From positions 1 through 38,070 of the forward strand of contig NZ_VUMY01000021.1 of NCBI RefSeq assembly GCF_009695935.1: DNA of 38,070 bases. The letters run 5' to 3'. Below the pieces are notes generated by a model. It ran no database searches. It was not told the origin of the DNA and saw only the letters and a program-made list of their open reading frames with translations. Below, piece after piece: positions 7,408-15,868 of the stretch (positions within the stretch are counted from its first letter, which is position 1; each line of letters opens with the position of its first letter). The position numbers and the translations under genes were made by a program. This stretch comes from Mobiluncus porci (GTDB lineage: Bacteria > Actinomycetota > Actinomycetes > Actinomycetales > Actinomycetaceae).

Positions 7408-8922
7408 ATGACTAGTGACCAAAAAGATACTCGCTCGAAGAACCGTTCTCGCCAACCCAAATCCGCTGAATTCCGGAAGTTTATGGGAGATAACTGGGGT
7501 CCGCGTCCCACGGGAGGCTATGAGAGAACCGAGGCGGCACCTTTCGCCCAGCAGCGCCGCGTCAAACTCGGTGAGCAGTTCCGCGGAGTCCGCCTCGTGG
7601 TTCCGGCGGGCGCTTTGGTGACCCGCAACAACGACAATGATTATCGTTTCCGTCCCCACTCTGCCTTCTCGCATCTCACCGGCCTCGGGACTGACCGCCA
7701 GCCGAATGCGGTTCTCGTTTTGAATCCGGTTAGGGAAGGTGAAATCGGAGAGGCTGAAGGCACTCACACCGCTACGATTTATTTCCGCCCCCGCGCTTCT
7801 CGGAAATCCGAGGAGTTCTATTCCGATTCGCGCTACGGGGAGCTGTGGGTGGGAGTGCGCCCGAGTCTCGAAGAGTTTGAGCGGATGAGCGGGATTCACT
7901 GCGAACACCTGGACACTCTTCCAGATGTTCTGGCCAAAGATGCCGGTCAGGTTCAGATTGCGATGATTGCGACCTCGGATGCGGAAGTGACCGCGCTTGT
8001 CAACGAGGTTCGTGCGGGCGCCGGCATCGACGCGGAGTCCGCCAAGACGCTGGATGACAAACTGGAAGAAGCGACCTCCGAGTTGCGGCTTCGAAAAGAC
8101 GCTTGGGAGATAGACCAGATGCGCCGCGCTGTCGCTGCCACTAAAGAGGGCTTTGAACAGGCAATCCGTTCTTTCCCGCGGGCGACTCGTCACTTCCGCG
8201 GCGAGCGCGTTATCGAAGGTGCGTTCGGGGCGCGCGCCCGTGAAGTCGGCAATGGGCTTGGCTACGACACGATTGCGGCCTCGGGGGAACACGCTGCAAC
8301 CCTCCACTGGATTGAAAACGACGGGGAGGTGCGCGACGGAGATTTGATTCTTATTGATGCCGGAGTGGAGCTGGACTCGCTCTATACCGCCGATATAACG
8401 CGGACTCTGCCGGTAAACGGGCACTTCACCGAGATTCAGCGCCGCGTCTACGAGGCAGTGCTGGACGCGGCCGATGCGGCTTTTGCGCGGGCGAACGAAC
8501 CGGACTGTATTTTTTCCGATGTTCACGACGCGGCGATGGAAGTTATTGCCAAGCGCCTTGATGAATGGGGCATTTTGCCGGTGTCGTGGGAGAAATCTTT
8601 AGAGCCGGAAGGCCAGTATCACCGCCGCTGGATGGTTCACGGGACGTCCCACCACCTCGGGATCGATGTCCACGACTGTGCCCAGGCGCGTCAGGAAATG
8701 TATAGCGGGGCTCGGCTTGAGCCCGGCATGGTATTCACGATTGAGCCGGGGCTCTACTTCCGGAAAGATGACCTCGCTGTTCCCGAGGAATATCGCGGGA
8801 TTTCGGTTCGGATTGAGGACGATATTCTCGTGGGTCCGGACGGGAAATGCGAGCGTATCTCCGCCGGAATCCCCCGCACGGCCAACGAGGTGGAGGCCTG
8901 GGTTCAGAGCCTGCTCCAGTGA
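7408..8922 (+). CDS. pepP: Xaa-Pro aminopeptidase (aminopeptidase P, M24B)
   Basis: The 504-residue protein removes N-terminal residues that precede proline. It has an N-terminal creatinase-type domain (about 40-225) and a C-terminal pita-bread catalytic domain. The dinuclear metal ligands are visible: D317 (LIDAG), D329 (TADITRTLPVNG), H415 (GTSHHLGIDVHD), E446 (TIEPGLY) and E470 (RIEDD). The 12-residue spacing between the two Asp ligands is one longer than in the E. coli enzyme. The basic first 35 residues may be disordered. No signal peptide is present, so the enzyme is cytoplasmic. It is monocistronic and converges on the acyltransferase gene. Confidence 0.93.
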   Translation: MTSDQKDTRSKNRSRQPKSAEFRKFMGDNWGPRPTGGYERTEAAPFAQQRRVKLGEQFRGVRLVVPAGALVTRNNDNDYRFRPHSAFSHLTGLGTDRQPNAVLVLNPVREGEIGEAEGTHTATIYFRPRASRKSEEFYSDSRYGELWVGVRPSLEEFERMSGIHCEHLDTLPDVLAKDAGQVQIAMIATSDAEVTALVNEVRAGAGIDAESAKTLDDKLEEATSELRLRKDAWEIDQMRRAVAATKEGFEQAIRSFPRATRHFRGERVIEGAFGARAREVGNGLGYDTIAASGEHAATLHWIENDGEVRDGDLILIDAGVELDSLYTADITRTLPVNGHFTEIQRRVYEAVLDAADAAFARANEPDCIFSDVHDAAMEVIAKRLDEWGILPVSWEKSLEPEGQYHRRWMVHGTSHHLGIDVHDCAQARQEMYSGARLEPGMVFTIEPGLYFRKDDLAVPEEYRGISVRIEDDILVGPDGKCERISAGIPRTANEVEAWVQSLLQ

Positions 8923-8958
8923 GTTCGCCACAGTCTCGAAGGCTCGTCGGCTGGGTCT

Positions 8959-10986
8959 TTACTTCGTGAACTGCTGGATGGCATCAAAAATAAGCTGGGC
9001 ATAAATATCTTGGCCGCCCGGCTCCGGGTGAACCGAGTCACCCGCCAGTAGCTCCGGATGCCCCGCAATCGCCGCATCCCAGGCCGCGACTTTCACCCGA
9101 TCTGGATACGCTCCCGCCAGCGAATATATGGTTTGATTTGAAATCTCAATCCATGACTGGGAGGGCTTGCCGTGTCCGGTCACGAAGACAATCTTCGTGG
9201 TGGGAGGGACCTCTTTCATCAATTGCTCCCCGTCTTGAGCGCGGAAGGTCGAGTTCGTGGCCAGCGAAAACACCAGGTAGGGCCGGAGCGTCCCCTGGTC
9301 GCGCATGGCCCGCATAATCGACAAGCCGGCTGCAGAAGACCTGGACACCTCGGCGTTGATATTCACCCCGGGAAGCTTAGCTGCGAGTTTCGGAGCCGAG
9401 GCGAGAGTAACCGAGTCGCCAATAATATCCACCTCGGATCCCTGAATCGGGGGCTGAGAGGCGCTGGGTTTAGCGCTGGCCTTCGAATCTTTAGAAGTCG
9501 TGGGTTTTTCGGGCGGATTCTTCTCTGGCGGGGTCTTTGCTGAGCCCTGAGAGTCTTCGGCTCCCGGCATCGCGGGGGCGCTGGAAGACTGTTGATGCTT
9601 CAAAAACGCCTGACCTTGCTCCACCAGAGCAGCCCCACTCGACTTGGCCGGAGCCACAATCATGGCCACCACCAGCGGAGCCACCAGCACCACCGCAACG
9701 AGCAGGGAAAAGACGTTTCGTTTCAACAAGGGCCATCCCTTAGTGAAGTGACCCATCCACTGTTGCCAGGTCTTGACCATGCCGTTTCTACGCATCGGGT
9801 TTTCCACGAAAGTGTAGGACAGGTGCGCTGCCAGAACGGAGAGAATCGAGATAATGACCAGGGACAGCCATTGCGGAAGCCGCGGGGCCATCCCCATCAC
9901 AAGGACAAACACCGGCCAATGCCACAGATATAGCGAGTAGGAGCGCAATCCGAGCCACACGAGCGGGCGCCAACTCAAGAGTTCCACGAGAACCTGTCCG
10001 GGGCCGCTCACCCCCGAAACCTCCTCCATACAGGCTTGGATAATGCCGATTGTCAACACGCTCACAGCCAGCACGCCCCAAGGGTAGGTGAAGTTGTCGC
10101 TGTCCCTAATGATGAGGAAACTTACCAAGACTCCGACCATCCCCAGCCAGGCCACTCCCCCGCGCAGTTTCACCGTGGATTTATCCAGATAGTGCGGGGT
10201 GTTTTCCAAGGCCATCGGGAACATCATCGCGAGCATCGCCCCCAGCATGAGCCCAAAAGCGTGGGTGTCGGTTCCCTCATAGATGCGGGTGAGGTCAAAG
10301 TGTCCGGCTTTCATGAGGGCCATTTCCGCCACGGAAACCCCAGCCAAGGCTGCGGGGACAATCCAGCGGTAGCGGCCACGGAGCCGGAAGACCAGGAGCA
10401 GGATTAAAGGCCAAAATAGGTAGAACTGCTGTTCCACCGCGAGGGTCCACATATTCGACAAGAACTGGGGATTGGCTCGGTCGAAGTATGACTGGCCGAA
10501 GAAAATGTTGAGCCAGTTGTAGGTGAAAGTAAGCGAGCCGATGACTTGGCGTCCGATTCCGACGAGGAAGTCGCGGTTCACTAACGCGGCTAGCGGCACT
10601 GTGACGAGCACCGTTAGAGTTACGGCCGGGAATAGCCTGCGGAATCGTTTTGCCCAGAAGCGTCCCAAGCGGATTTTTCCCGTCCGATGTTTTTCTTTGG
10701 CAAGGATGGCGGTTATCAAAAACCCCGACAGGACGAAGAACACATCGACGCCCATGAATCCGCCGGGCATCCAGTTCGGAGCCACGTGATACACCAGAAC
10801 CGCGAGAGCCGCTAGCGCCCGCAAGCCATCAAGTCCCCGCAGTTGGTAGCGAGGGATTTTCCCAGACTTGCTAGCGGGAGGAGGCGTGGTTGCCTCCGGC
10901 GTGGCGCTTCGGCTTGGGCTGTCGCTTTGTTGGCTTTGGCTGACGCTCAGGCTTTGGCTCGCTCCCTGGCTCGCACTTTGGCTCAT
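8959..10986 (-). CDS. Membrane O-acyltransferase (OafA/acyltransferase 3) with C-terminal SGNH domain
   Basis: This 675-residue protein is a two-domain acetyl transferase of the OafA type. The membrane domain opens with LRGLDGLRALAALAVLVYH, where H67 is the expected catalytic histidine, followed by GVDVFFVLSGFLI and about ten membrane segments to near residue 440. A Ser/Pro/Lys-rich linker leads to an SGNH hydrolase-like domain from about 515 (IIGDSVTLAS) to D650 and H653 (GDSVHPEPGG). Such enzymes acetylate peptidoglycan, wall polymers or surface polysaccharides. The first 40 residues are a Ser/Gln repeat whose DNA holds several CTTTGGCT units. AAGGAG lies nine bases before the ATG. With manC and the hexomutase in the window, a glycan substrate is plausible but unproven. 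Confidence 0.9.
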   Translation of the reverse strand: MSQSASQGASQSLSVSQSQQSDSPSRSATPEATTPPPASKSGKIPRYQLRGLDGLRALAALAVLVYHVAPNWMPGGFMGVDVFFVLSGFLITAILAKEKHRTGKIRLGRFWAKRFRRLFPAVTLTVLVTVPLAALVNRDFLVGIGRQVIGSLTFTYNWLNIFFGQSYFDRANPQFLSNMWTLAVEQQFYLFWPLILLLVFRLRGRYRWIVPAALAGVSVAEMALMKAGHFDLTRIYEGTDTHAFGLMLGAMLAMMFPMALENTPHYLDKSTVKLRGGVAWLGMVGVLVSFLIIRDSDNFTYPWGVLAVSVLTIGIIQACMEEVSGVSGPGQVLVELLSWRPLVWLGLRSYSLYLWHWPVFVLVMGMAPRLPQWLSLVIISILSVLAAHLSYTFVENPMRRNGMVKTWQQWMGHFTKGWPLLKRNVFSLLVAVVLVAPLVVAMIVAPAKSSGAALVEQGQAFLKHQQSSSAPAMPGAEDSQGSAKTPPEKNPPEKPTTSKDSKASAKPSASQPPIQGSEVDIIGDSVTLASAPKLAAKLPGVNINAEVSRSSAAGLSIMRAMRDQGTLRPYLVFSLATNSTFRAQDGEQLMKEVPPTTKIVFVTGHGKPSQSWIEISNQTIYSLAGAYPDRVKVAAWDAAIAGHPELLAGDSVHPEPGGQDIYAQLIFDAIQQFTK

Positions 10987-11072
10987 CCCCGCAGGTCTCC
11001 TTCCCCTGGTCTCACCCTCAATAACAGGTATCTAGCCTAAACCCTCGTTCGGACTTTTAACGAATGAAAAGA

Positions 11073-11078
11073 TAGCAT
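11073..11078 (+). promoter_or_regulatory. -10-like TAGCAT before the mrp start
   Basis: TAGCAT ends seven bases before the ATG at 11086. It overlaps the upstream ATG at 11077, so a transcript from this promoter would begin at the second ATG. There is no good -35. Confidence 0.35.
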
Positions 11079-11085
11079 GGAACCT

Positions 11086-12219
11086 ATGACTGTAACTACA
11101 GATGAATTGATGAAAGTCCTTGAAAAAGTCAAGGATCCGGAAATTAATCGCCCCATTACTGAACTCAACATGGTTCGCGATTTAACCATTGATGACTCGG
11201 GTCAAGTCGAGGTACAAATCGCGCTGACCATTGCGGGATGCCCCTTGCAAACCCAAATTGAACAAGATGTTCACGACCAACTCATGGCAGTCGAGGGCGT
11301 CACGCAGGTTACTGTGAAGATGCACACTATGACAGATGAGGAGCGCGAGAAGTTGCGCGAGAAACTCATGGGAGCCCGCCCGGTGATTCCTTTCACCCAG
11401 CCCGGGAACCTCACCCGCGTCTACGCCGTCACCTCCGGGAAGGGCGGAGTCGGGAAGTCCTCGATTACGGCGAACCTCGCGGTCGGACTGGCGAATCTTG
11501 GCCTCGAGGTCGGGGTGTTGGATTGCGATATTTATGGTTTCTCGATTCCGCGAATGCTCGGGGTTGAAGGGGAACAACCGACTCCGGTGGGGAACATGAT
11601 GATGCCGCCGACCGCGCACGGGGTGAAGGTTATTTCGATGGGCATGTTCGTACCGGACGGCCAGCCGGTCGTGTGGCGCGGGCCGATGCTGCACCGCGCT
11701 CTGGAACAGTTCCTCTCCGAGGTTTTCTGGGGGGATCTGGATGTGTTGTTGCTCGATCTTCCGCCCGGGACCGGAGACGTGGCGATTTCGGTCGGCCAGC
11801 TCCTCCCGAACGCGGAGATTATTGTTGTCACAACTCCGCAACAGGCAGCCGCGGAAGTCGCCGAACGCGCTGGTTCTATCGCCAGCGGGACGAACCAGAA
11901 GGTCGTGGGCGTAGTCGAGAATATGAGCTATCTCGAAGGCCCGGGTGGATCTCGGATGGAGATTTTCGGAACCGGTGGCGGGGAAACCGTGGCGCGCCGG
12001 CTCGCGGGAATTCTCGGCTATCCGGTGCCACTCTTGGCGCAGATTCCTTTGGAAATCGCCTACCGCGAGGCCTCGGATAACGGAGAACCGATTGTGGGCT
12101 CCGAGGCAGCCGCCAACGGGAAATCCGTGGCTGGCGCGGCTTTGCGCGGGCTCGCAGCGGAACTCAAAACCCGCTCGGAATCCCTCAAAGGACATCGCCT
12201 CAACGTGACAGTCAAGTAG
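11086..12219 (+). CDS. mrp: Mrp/NBP35-type P-loop ATPase with N-terminal MIP18 (DUF59) domain
   Basis: The protein (377 residues from this start) has an N-terminal DUF59/MIP18 domain (DPEINRPITELNMVRD, GCPLQTQIEQ) and a C-terminal Mrp ATPase domain with the deviant Walker A SGKGGVGKSS near residue 118. Mrp/ApbC/NBP35 proteins bind and deliver Fe-S clusters. The CxxC that normally follows GVVENMSY in ApbC-type members is absent here (GVVENMSYLEGPGGSRMEIF), which as I recall is common in actinobacterial Mrp proteins, so cluster binding by that motif is not expected. I prefer ATG 11086 because of the -10 seven bases upstream; ATG 11077 in the same frame is the alternative. The gene is followed by repeats and converges on the methyltransferase gene. 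Confidence 0.9.
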   Translation: MTVTTDELMKVLEKVKDPEINRPITELNMVRDLTIDDSGQVEVQIALTIAGCPLQTQIEQDVHDQLMAVEGVTQVTVKMHTMTDEEREKLREKLMGARPVIPFTQPGNLTRVYAVTSGKGGVGKSSITANLAVGLANLGLEVGVLDCDIYGFSIPRMLGVEGEQPTPVGNMMMPPTAHGVKVISMGMFVPDGQPVVWRGPMLHRALEQFLSEVFWGDLDVLLLDLPPGTGDVAISVGQLLPNAEIIVVTTPQQAAAEVAERAGSIASGTNQKVVGVVENMSYLEGPGGSRMEIFGTGGGETVARRLAGILGYPVPLLAQIPLEIAYREASDNGEPIVGSEAAANGKSVAGAALRGLAAELKTRSESLKGHRLNVTVK

Positions 12220-12223
12220 GCGG

Positions 12224-12300
12224 AGCCGACGGGTCGGACCTCTCTGGTGGAATGAGCAAAGCGAATGTAACCAGAAGGGTCTGACCCTAACGGCGTAGCC
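12224..12300. repeat. GGGTCNGACCC repeat pair downstream of mrp
   Basis: GGGTCGGACC at 12231-12240 and GGGTCTGACCC at 12277-12287 flank about 36 bases. The outer edges carry CGGAGCCGAC and CGGCGTAGCC, as in copies elsewhere. The pair starts a few bases after the mrp stop codon. Confidence 0.7.
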
Positions 12301-12314
12301 GAGTCAACCTACTC

Positions 12315-12385
12315 ATTTACCAATGGGGACGGGCCAAAATGGTAAATCTGAGATTTACCATTTTGGCCCGTCCCCATTGGTAAAT
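12315..12385. repeat. Perfect 35-bp palindrome with one-base centre, between convergent genes
   Basis: The left arm starts ATTTACCAATGGGGACGGG and continues CCAAAATGGTAAATCT; the right arm is its exact reverse complement around a central G at 12350. TTTTTG follows on the plus strand, so it may end mrp transcription. The arms are far longer than needed for a terminator. A diverged copy with the same core, GGGGACGGGCCAAAATGG, lies at 28846-28914, which marks it as a dispersed palindromic element. Confidence 0.85.
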
Positions 12386-12419
12386 TTTTGCGAAGGAAAA
12401 CCGTCCCTGACTGTTCCGT

Positions 12420-13055
12420 CTAGCGATTCTTAACCGCCACCAGGAGCCCGTCCCCGCAGGTCAAAAGATTCTCAGTCCAATCGTCCGATTCCCGAATCGC
12501 CCGCAACGCCTCACGAAGCGCCACCGTGTCGGGCTCGCGCCTTGCTGGATCCGCCACAGAATCACGCCACAAGGCGTGCGCCACCACTAAGACTCCCCCG
12601 GGCCGTAAAGCCCGATAGAGCAGGTCAATATAGGCTTGAGTTTCTTGCGGATCCCCATCGATAATCGCCATATCGTAGGCATTTTTGCTCATCCGCGGCA
12701 AAACCTGCAAGGCGCGTCCGGTAATCATCCGCACCCGCGTCAGCGGCACTCCCGCTTGATGAAATAACTCCTTGGCGATTTGATGAACCTGCGCTTCAGA
12801 GTCAATCGTTGTCAAAACGCCGTCATCAGGCATCCCAGCCAAAGTCCACAGCGCGGAAACTCCCGCGCCTGTCCCGACTTCCAGCACCGCGCGAGCCCGC
12901 GAGACCCCCGCCAACATTCGCAGAGCCGCGCCAGTAGCGGGAGAAACCGGAACTGCCCCGAGTTCTTCCCCGCGAGCCCGTGCCGCAGCAATCGCATCAG
13001 ATTCAAGCAAAAAGTCTTCAGCGTATGACCAACTGAGCGTCTTATCCCCAGAAAT
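12420..13055 (-). CDS. SAM-dependent O-methyltransferase, Rv1220c-like
   Basis: This class I methyltransferase of the O-methyltransferase family 3 type has the SAM-binding motif VLEVGTGAGVSALWTL, an acidic post-II residue (TTIDSEAQ), AYDMAIIDGDP and a C-terminal CGDGLLVAVKN. It resembles mycobacterial Rv1220c. The start is unusual. Family-like residues DKTLSWSYAEDFLLESD are encoded upstream of the first conventional start (TTG at 13010). The only well-placed Shine-Dalgarno, AAGGAG at 13067-13062, lies six bases before ATT at 13055. No ATG, GTG or TTG occurs in frame between the upstream stop at 13091 and 13010. I therefore place the start at ATT (211 residues). It follows DUF3117 in an apparent operon. 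Substrate unknown. Confidence 0.8.
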   Translation of the reverse strand: MSGDKTLSWSYAEDFLLESDAIAAARARGEELGAVPVSPATGAALRMLAGVSRARAVLEVGTGAGVSALWTLAGMPDDGVLTTIDSEAQVHQIAKELFHQAGVPLTRVRMITGRALQVLPRMSKNAYDMAIIDGDPQETQAYIDLLYRALRPGGVLVVAHALWRDSVADPARREPDTVALREALRAIRESDDWTENLLTCGDGLLVAVKNR

Positions 13056-13088
13056 GATAGGCTCCTTCGAATATTTACAGCGCGGGCG

Positions 13089-13256
13089 CTACTTGGTGAA
13101 TTTTTCGAGTTCCTTCGCGAGAGTGGCTACTTCCTCATCATTTAGTTCAATCACGAGACGCCCCCCGCCATCAGCGGGAATGCGCATCACATTGCAGCGC
13201 GGTTCTTTAGTGACTTCCAGGGGTCCGTCCCCAGTGCGGGGTTTCATGGCTGCCAT
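13089..13256 (-). CDS. DUF3117 protein, 55 residues
   Basis: This small gene encodes MAAMKPRTGDGPLEVTKE, a basic middle part with CNVMRIPADGGGRLVIEL, and an acidic/Lys tail. It matches the short, highly conserved actinobacterial DUF3117 family, whose function is unknown. The start ATG has AAGAGG upstream, and a TATAAT lies at 13298-13293. The downstream methyltransferase is in the same reading frame after only 33 bases, which suggests one transcript. Confidence 0.88.
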   Translation of the reverse strand: MAAMKPRTGDGPLEVTKEPRCNVMRIPADGGGRLVIELNDEEVATLAKELEKFTK

Positions 13257-13292
13257 CGGTGCCTCTTTTCCAATTTACGGCTTGTTAACGCA

Positions 13293-13298
13293 ATTATA
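13293..13298 (-). promoter_or_regulatory. Consensus -10 TATAAT before DUF3117
   Basis: A perfect TATAAT on the minus strand predicts a transcription start near 13286 and a leader of about 30 bases with a Shine-Dalgarno. I found no good -35. Confidence 0.5.
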
Positions 13299-13321
13299 TC
13301 GAAATTGGAGCGGTTTTGGGG

Positions 13322-14044
13322 TCACGGGAACTGCAGGGAATTTTCTTTCACGACGTAAAGCGCCTCTTCAGCCGTGTCCACGACTTGAATCAAGGCGACT
13401 TCTTCGGAACTCACCATTCCTTCGGTAACCAGCCGTTTCTTCAACCACTTCACCAGGTCATCCCAAAACTCGTGACCGACCAAAACGATGGGGAATTTTT
13501 GGATTTTATGGGTTTGGACCAAGGTCACGGCTTCGAAAAGTTCGTCCAAAGTTCCGAATCCCCCCGGCAGCGCGACGAAAGCCTGGGCATACTTGACGAA
13601 CATCGTTTTACGAACAAAGAAATACCTAAACTCAATCCCCAAGTCGATATAGTCATTCATCCCCTGTTCGTGGGGCAGTTCAATCCCGAGCCCCACCGCG
13701 AGCCCACCATTTTCGTGAGCCCCCTTGGAGGCCGCCTCCATCAATCCCGGACCGCCACCCGTAATGACGGTGTATCCGGCCTTCGCAAAGACTCGCCCCA
13801 GATCTTCCCCGAGACGGTAATATCTATCGTCCTTTGCAGTTCGCGCCGAGCCGAAAATGGTGACGGATTTCTCGATGTCAGCCAGCGATTCGAAGCCGTC
13901 AACGAATTCCCCCATAATCCGAAGCACCCGCCACGGGTCGCCGTTGGTCCATCCCGGTTCCACTTTGGAACGCAGTAATTGCTGGTCAGCCTGTTCGCGG
14001 TTGGCGCCACCAAAAGTCCCGCGGCGTGTCAAAAACGTCTTCAT
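13322..14044 (-). CDS. LOG-family Rossmann-fold protein (TIGR00730)
   Basis: This 240-residue protein belongs to the LOG (Lonely Guy) / lysine decarboxylase-like family. Characterised members hydrolyse nucleoside 5'-monophosphates such as cytokinin ribosides to base and ribose phosphate. Signature motifs are GGGPGLMEA (96-104) and PGGFGTLDELFE (from 160), with R and E residues of the active site in place. The frame is open 16 codons further upstream, but GAGGAAAAG lies directly before ATG 14044, so I use that start. The long N-terminal extension (about 70 residues before SVTIFGSAR) is typical of the larger TIGR00730 members. The physiological substrate is unknown. Confidence 0.88.
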   Translation of the reverse strand: MKTFLTRRGTFGGANREQADQQLLRSKVEPGWTNGDPWRVLRIMGEFVDGFESLADIEKSVTIFGSARTAKDDRYYRLGEDLGRVFAKAGYTVITGGGPGLMEAASKGAHENGGLAVGLGIELPHEQGMNDYIDLGIEFRYFFVRKTMFVKYAQAFVALPGGFGTLDELFEAVTLVQTHKIQKFPIVLVGHEFWDDLVKWLKKRLVTEGMVSSEEVALIQVVDTAEEALYVVKENSLQFP

Positions 14045-14113
14045 CTTTTCCTCTTCTTCTTCCCTCAACAAGCCCATCCTACACGGGGTCACCAGGGGCT
14101 TTGAACCAAGGTG

Positions 14114-15190
14114 CTACCATTCATCGGCAGCCAGCCCCGCGGCTTTAACCTTTTGGGCGTTTTCCCGCGTCGTGACGAGGAGTTTTCCGCCGGATTCCAC
14201 CACGACGGCGTGGGGGATTCCGATAACCGCCACGCCCTGCAGTCCCGGAGCATAAACCAAGGAGTCGGGAGAATCGCTTTGAAAAACCGGAGTTTGCGGA
14301 CTCAAGTTCGCGAGCTTTTCGCCAGTTTGGTGGCGCAGTTGATAAATCGCCTCCCAGTCACCCACATCTGACCAGTCAATCGCCGCCGCTGCCGGTACCA
14401 TTACGACTTCTCCGCGTTCGCTCATAGGTTCAGCAAGGACGGTGTCGATGGGGGCCCGCACTACTTTTTCCCACCACGCGAGTTTCGCGGGTTCACCAAG
14501 GGACTCCCAGTTTGCGGCGAGTTTCCGCAAAGCGCTGGCGGATTCGGGAGCCTCTTGTTCCAATGCCCCCAACAGGACGTCGGTACGAAAGACGAACATC
14601 CCCGCGTTCCACAGGTACCCCCCGGACTCAAGATAGGCACTAGCGGTCTTTGCGTCCGGTTTTTCTTTGAACATATTCACCAAGTGCAGACCGGGAATTT
14701 CAGGGATGGGCTCACCAACTTCGATATACCCATAACCGGTTTCAGGGCCACTCGGAGTTATTCCGATAGTGACGAGCTTGCCCGCTTCGGCTCCGGCGCG
14801 GGCCACTGCCACCGCATTGTGGAACGCCTCCACTCCTCCAATGTGGTGATCGGCCGCGAAAGAACCAGCCAGAGATGGGCCATAATCGCGCTCGATCAGC
14901 GCCGCGCCAAGTCCGATAGCAGCCATGGAATCCCTGGCAGCCGGCTCTGCCACAAAAAGGCTTGGCGTATCTAGGTTTAGCGAGCCGATTTGTCGGCGTA
15001 CTGCCTCGGCGTGAGATGAGCCGGTGACGAAAGTGAGGCTTTGCGCCAAAGGAGCCAGCCTGGTGGCGGTGGTCTGTAGTAGAGATTTCTCCGACCCAAG
15101 TGGCAACAAAAATTTTGGATGACTCGGTGTAGACCAGGGCCACAAACGGCGGCCAGCTCCACCTGCCGGAATAATCGCGTGAAAGTCCAT
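14114..15190 (-). CDS. manC: Mannose-1-phosphate guanylyltransferase
   Basis: The enzyme makes GDP-mannose from mannose-1-phosphate and GTP, a donor for mannosylated lipids and surface glycans. The 358-residue length matches the single-domain guanylyltransferases. The nucleotide-binding signature PAGGAGRRLWPWSTPSHPKF lies at residues 8-27, and GYGYIEVGE, FKEKPD and YLWNAGMFVF follow in the expected order. There is no C-terminal isomerase domain. The ATG follows TATGAT by six bases with no Shine-Dalgarno, so translation is probably leaderless. It is first in a block with the LOG-family gene, DUF3117 and the methyltransferase. The phosphohexomutase at 19959 could supply mannose-1-phosphate. Confidence 0.92.
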   Translation of the reverse strand: MDFHAIIPAGGAGRRLWPWSTPSHPKFLLPLGSEKSLLQTTATRLAPLAQSLTFVTGSSHAEAVRRQIGSLNLDTPSLFVAEPAARDSMAAIGLGAALIERDYGPSLAGSFAADHHIGGVEAFHNAVAVARAGAEAGKLVTIGITPSGPETGYGYIEVGEPIPEIPGLHLVNMFKEKPDAKTASAYLESGGYLWNAGMFVFRTDVLLGALEQEAPESASALRKLAANWESLGEPAKLAWWEKVVRAPIDTVLAEPMSERGEVVMVPAAAAIDWSDVGDWEAIYQLRHQTGEKLANLSPQTPVFQSDSPDSLVYAPGLQGVAVIGIPHAVVVESGGKLLVTTRENAQKVKAAGLAADEW

Positions 15191-15196
15191 ACCAAA

Positions 15197-15218
15197 ATCA
15201 TAACGGGCGCAAGCGCCC
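15197..15218 (-). promoter_or_regulatory. manC -10 box with adjacent palindrome
   Basis: TATGAT (15202-15197) lies six bases before the manC ATG. Just upstream, GGGCGCTTGCGCCC (15205-15218) is a perfect palindrome in the spacer region, a possible operator. No -35 is evident. Confidence 0.45.
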
Positions 15219-15292
15219 CAACGGCTCTCCGCCTAGAAATGCTCAGAAAGCAAAATCCCCACAAAACCTCAAAAACCGCTAAGCTAGGGAGC

Positions 15293-15868
15293 ATGTATTT
15301 AACGCCGTGCAATCCCGGCCAGGTTTATCTCGGCATGATTATCCCCATTCCCGAGCCGTACCGTTCCGAGCTTGCCAAGATTATTAAAACCGACGGCATT
15401 CCGCCCCACGTCACTATCGTGGAGCCTCGCCCCGTTGACCCCGACCAGGTCGAAGCCGTAAAAACCGAAGCCCAGCGGCTGTGCGCGGATTTCTCTCCCT
15501 TCGTAATCAGCTTCGGCAATGTCGGCGACTTCCGGCCCGTTTCCCCCGTGGTCTATATCGAGGTGCAACGCGGTTTCGAGGCCTGCAAGGAGCTCGCCAA
15601 ACGGCTCCGTTTTGGCCCACTCGCGGGCGAACCTCGGTTCCCCTACCACCCCCACATTACACTCGGAACCAATGTCACTAATGAAGACCTGGATCGCGTC
15701 GCGGAACTATCCAAACGATCCCACGGCTACTTCATGGTCAACGGGATTGACCTCGACTTAATCGGGCCTGACTGCGTCAAGTCGCTGACGGTGTTGGAGT
15801 TGGGCGGAGCCATAAAGACCGCGGAAATTCCCGCGCTGGACAGCGCACCAACCCAGGAAGAGCTATGA
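15293..15868 (+). CDS. 2H phosphoesterase / 2'-5' RNA ligase-like protein
   Basis: The 191-residue product has the two H-x-T/S motifs of the 2H phosphoesterase superfamily: PPHVTIVEP (H39, T41) and HPHITLGTN (H121, T123). Members open or form 2'-5' or cyclic phosphodiester bonds in RNA; the bacterial in vivo substrate is usually unknown. The frame is open further upstream, but the similarity begins near ATG 15293, which is preceded by AGGGAG and by TAAGCT seven bases upstream. The stop overlaps the next start by four bases (ATGA), which couples it to the BrkB-like gene. Confidence 0.82.
   Translation: MYLTPCNPGQVYLGMIIPIPEPYRSELAKIIKTDGIPPHVTIVEPRPVDPDQVEAVKTEAQRLCADFSPFVISFGNVGDFRPVSPVVYIEVQRGFEACKELAKRLRFGPLAGEPRFPYHPHITLGTNVTNEDLDRVAELSKRSHGYFMVNGIDLDLIGPDCVKSLTVLELGGAIKTAEIPALDSAPTQEEL

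Noticed and set aside
7387-8526. Long minus-strand open frame opposite aminopeptidase P
   Set aside because: No family features; the plus-strand frame has all metal ligands.
13205-13235. GGGGACGG sequence resembling the long palindrome
   Set aside because: It encodes the conserved RTGDGP of DUF3117 and has no inverted partner.
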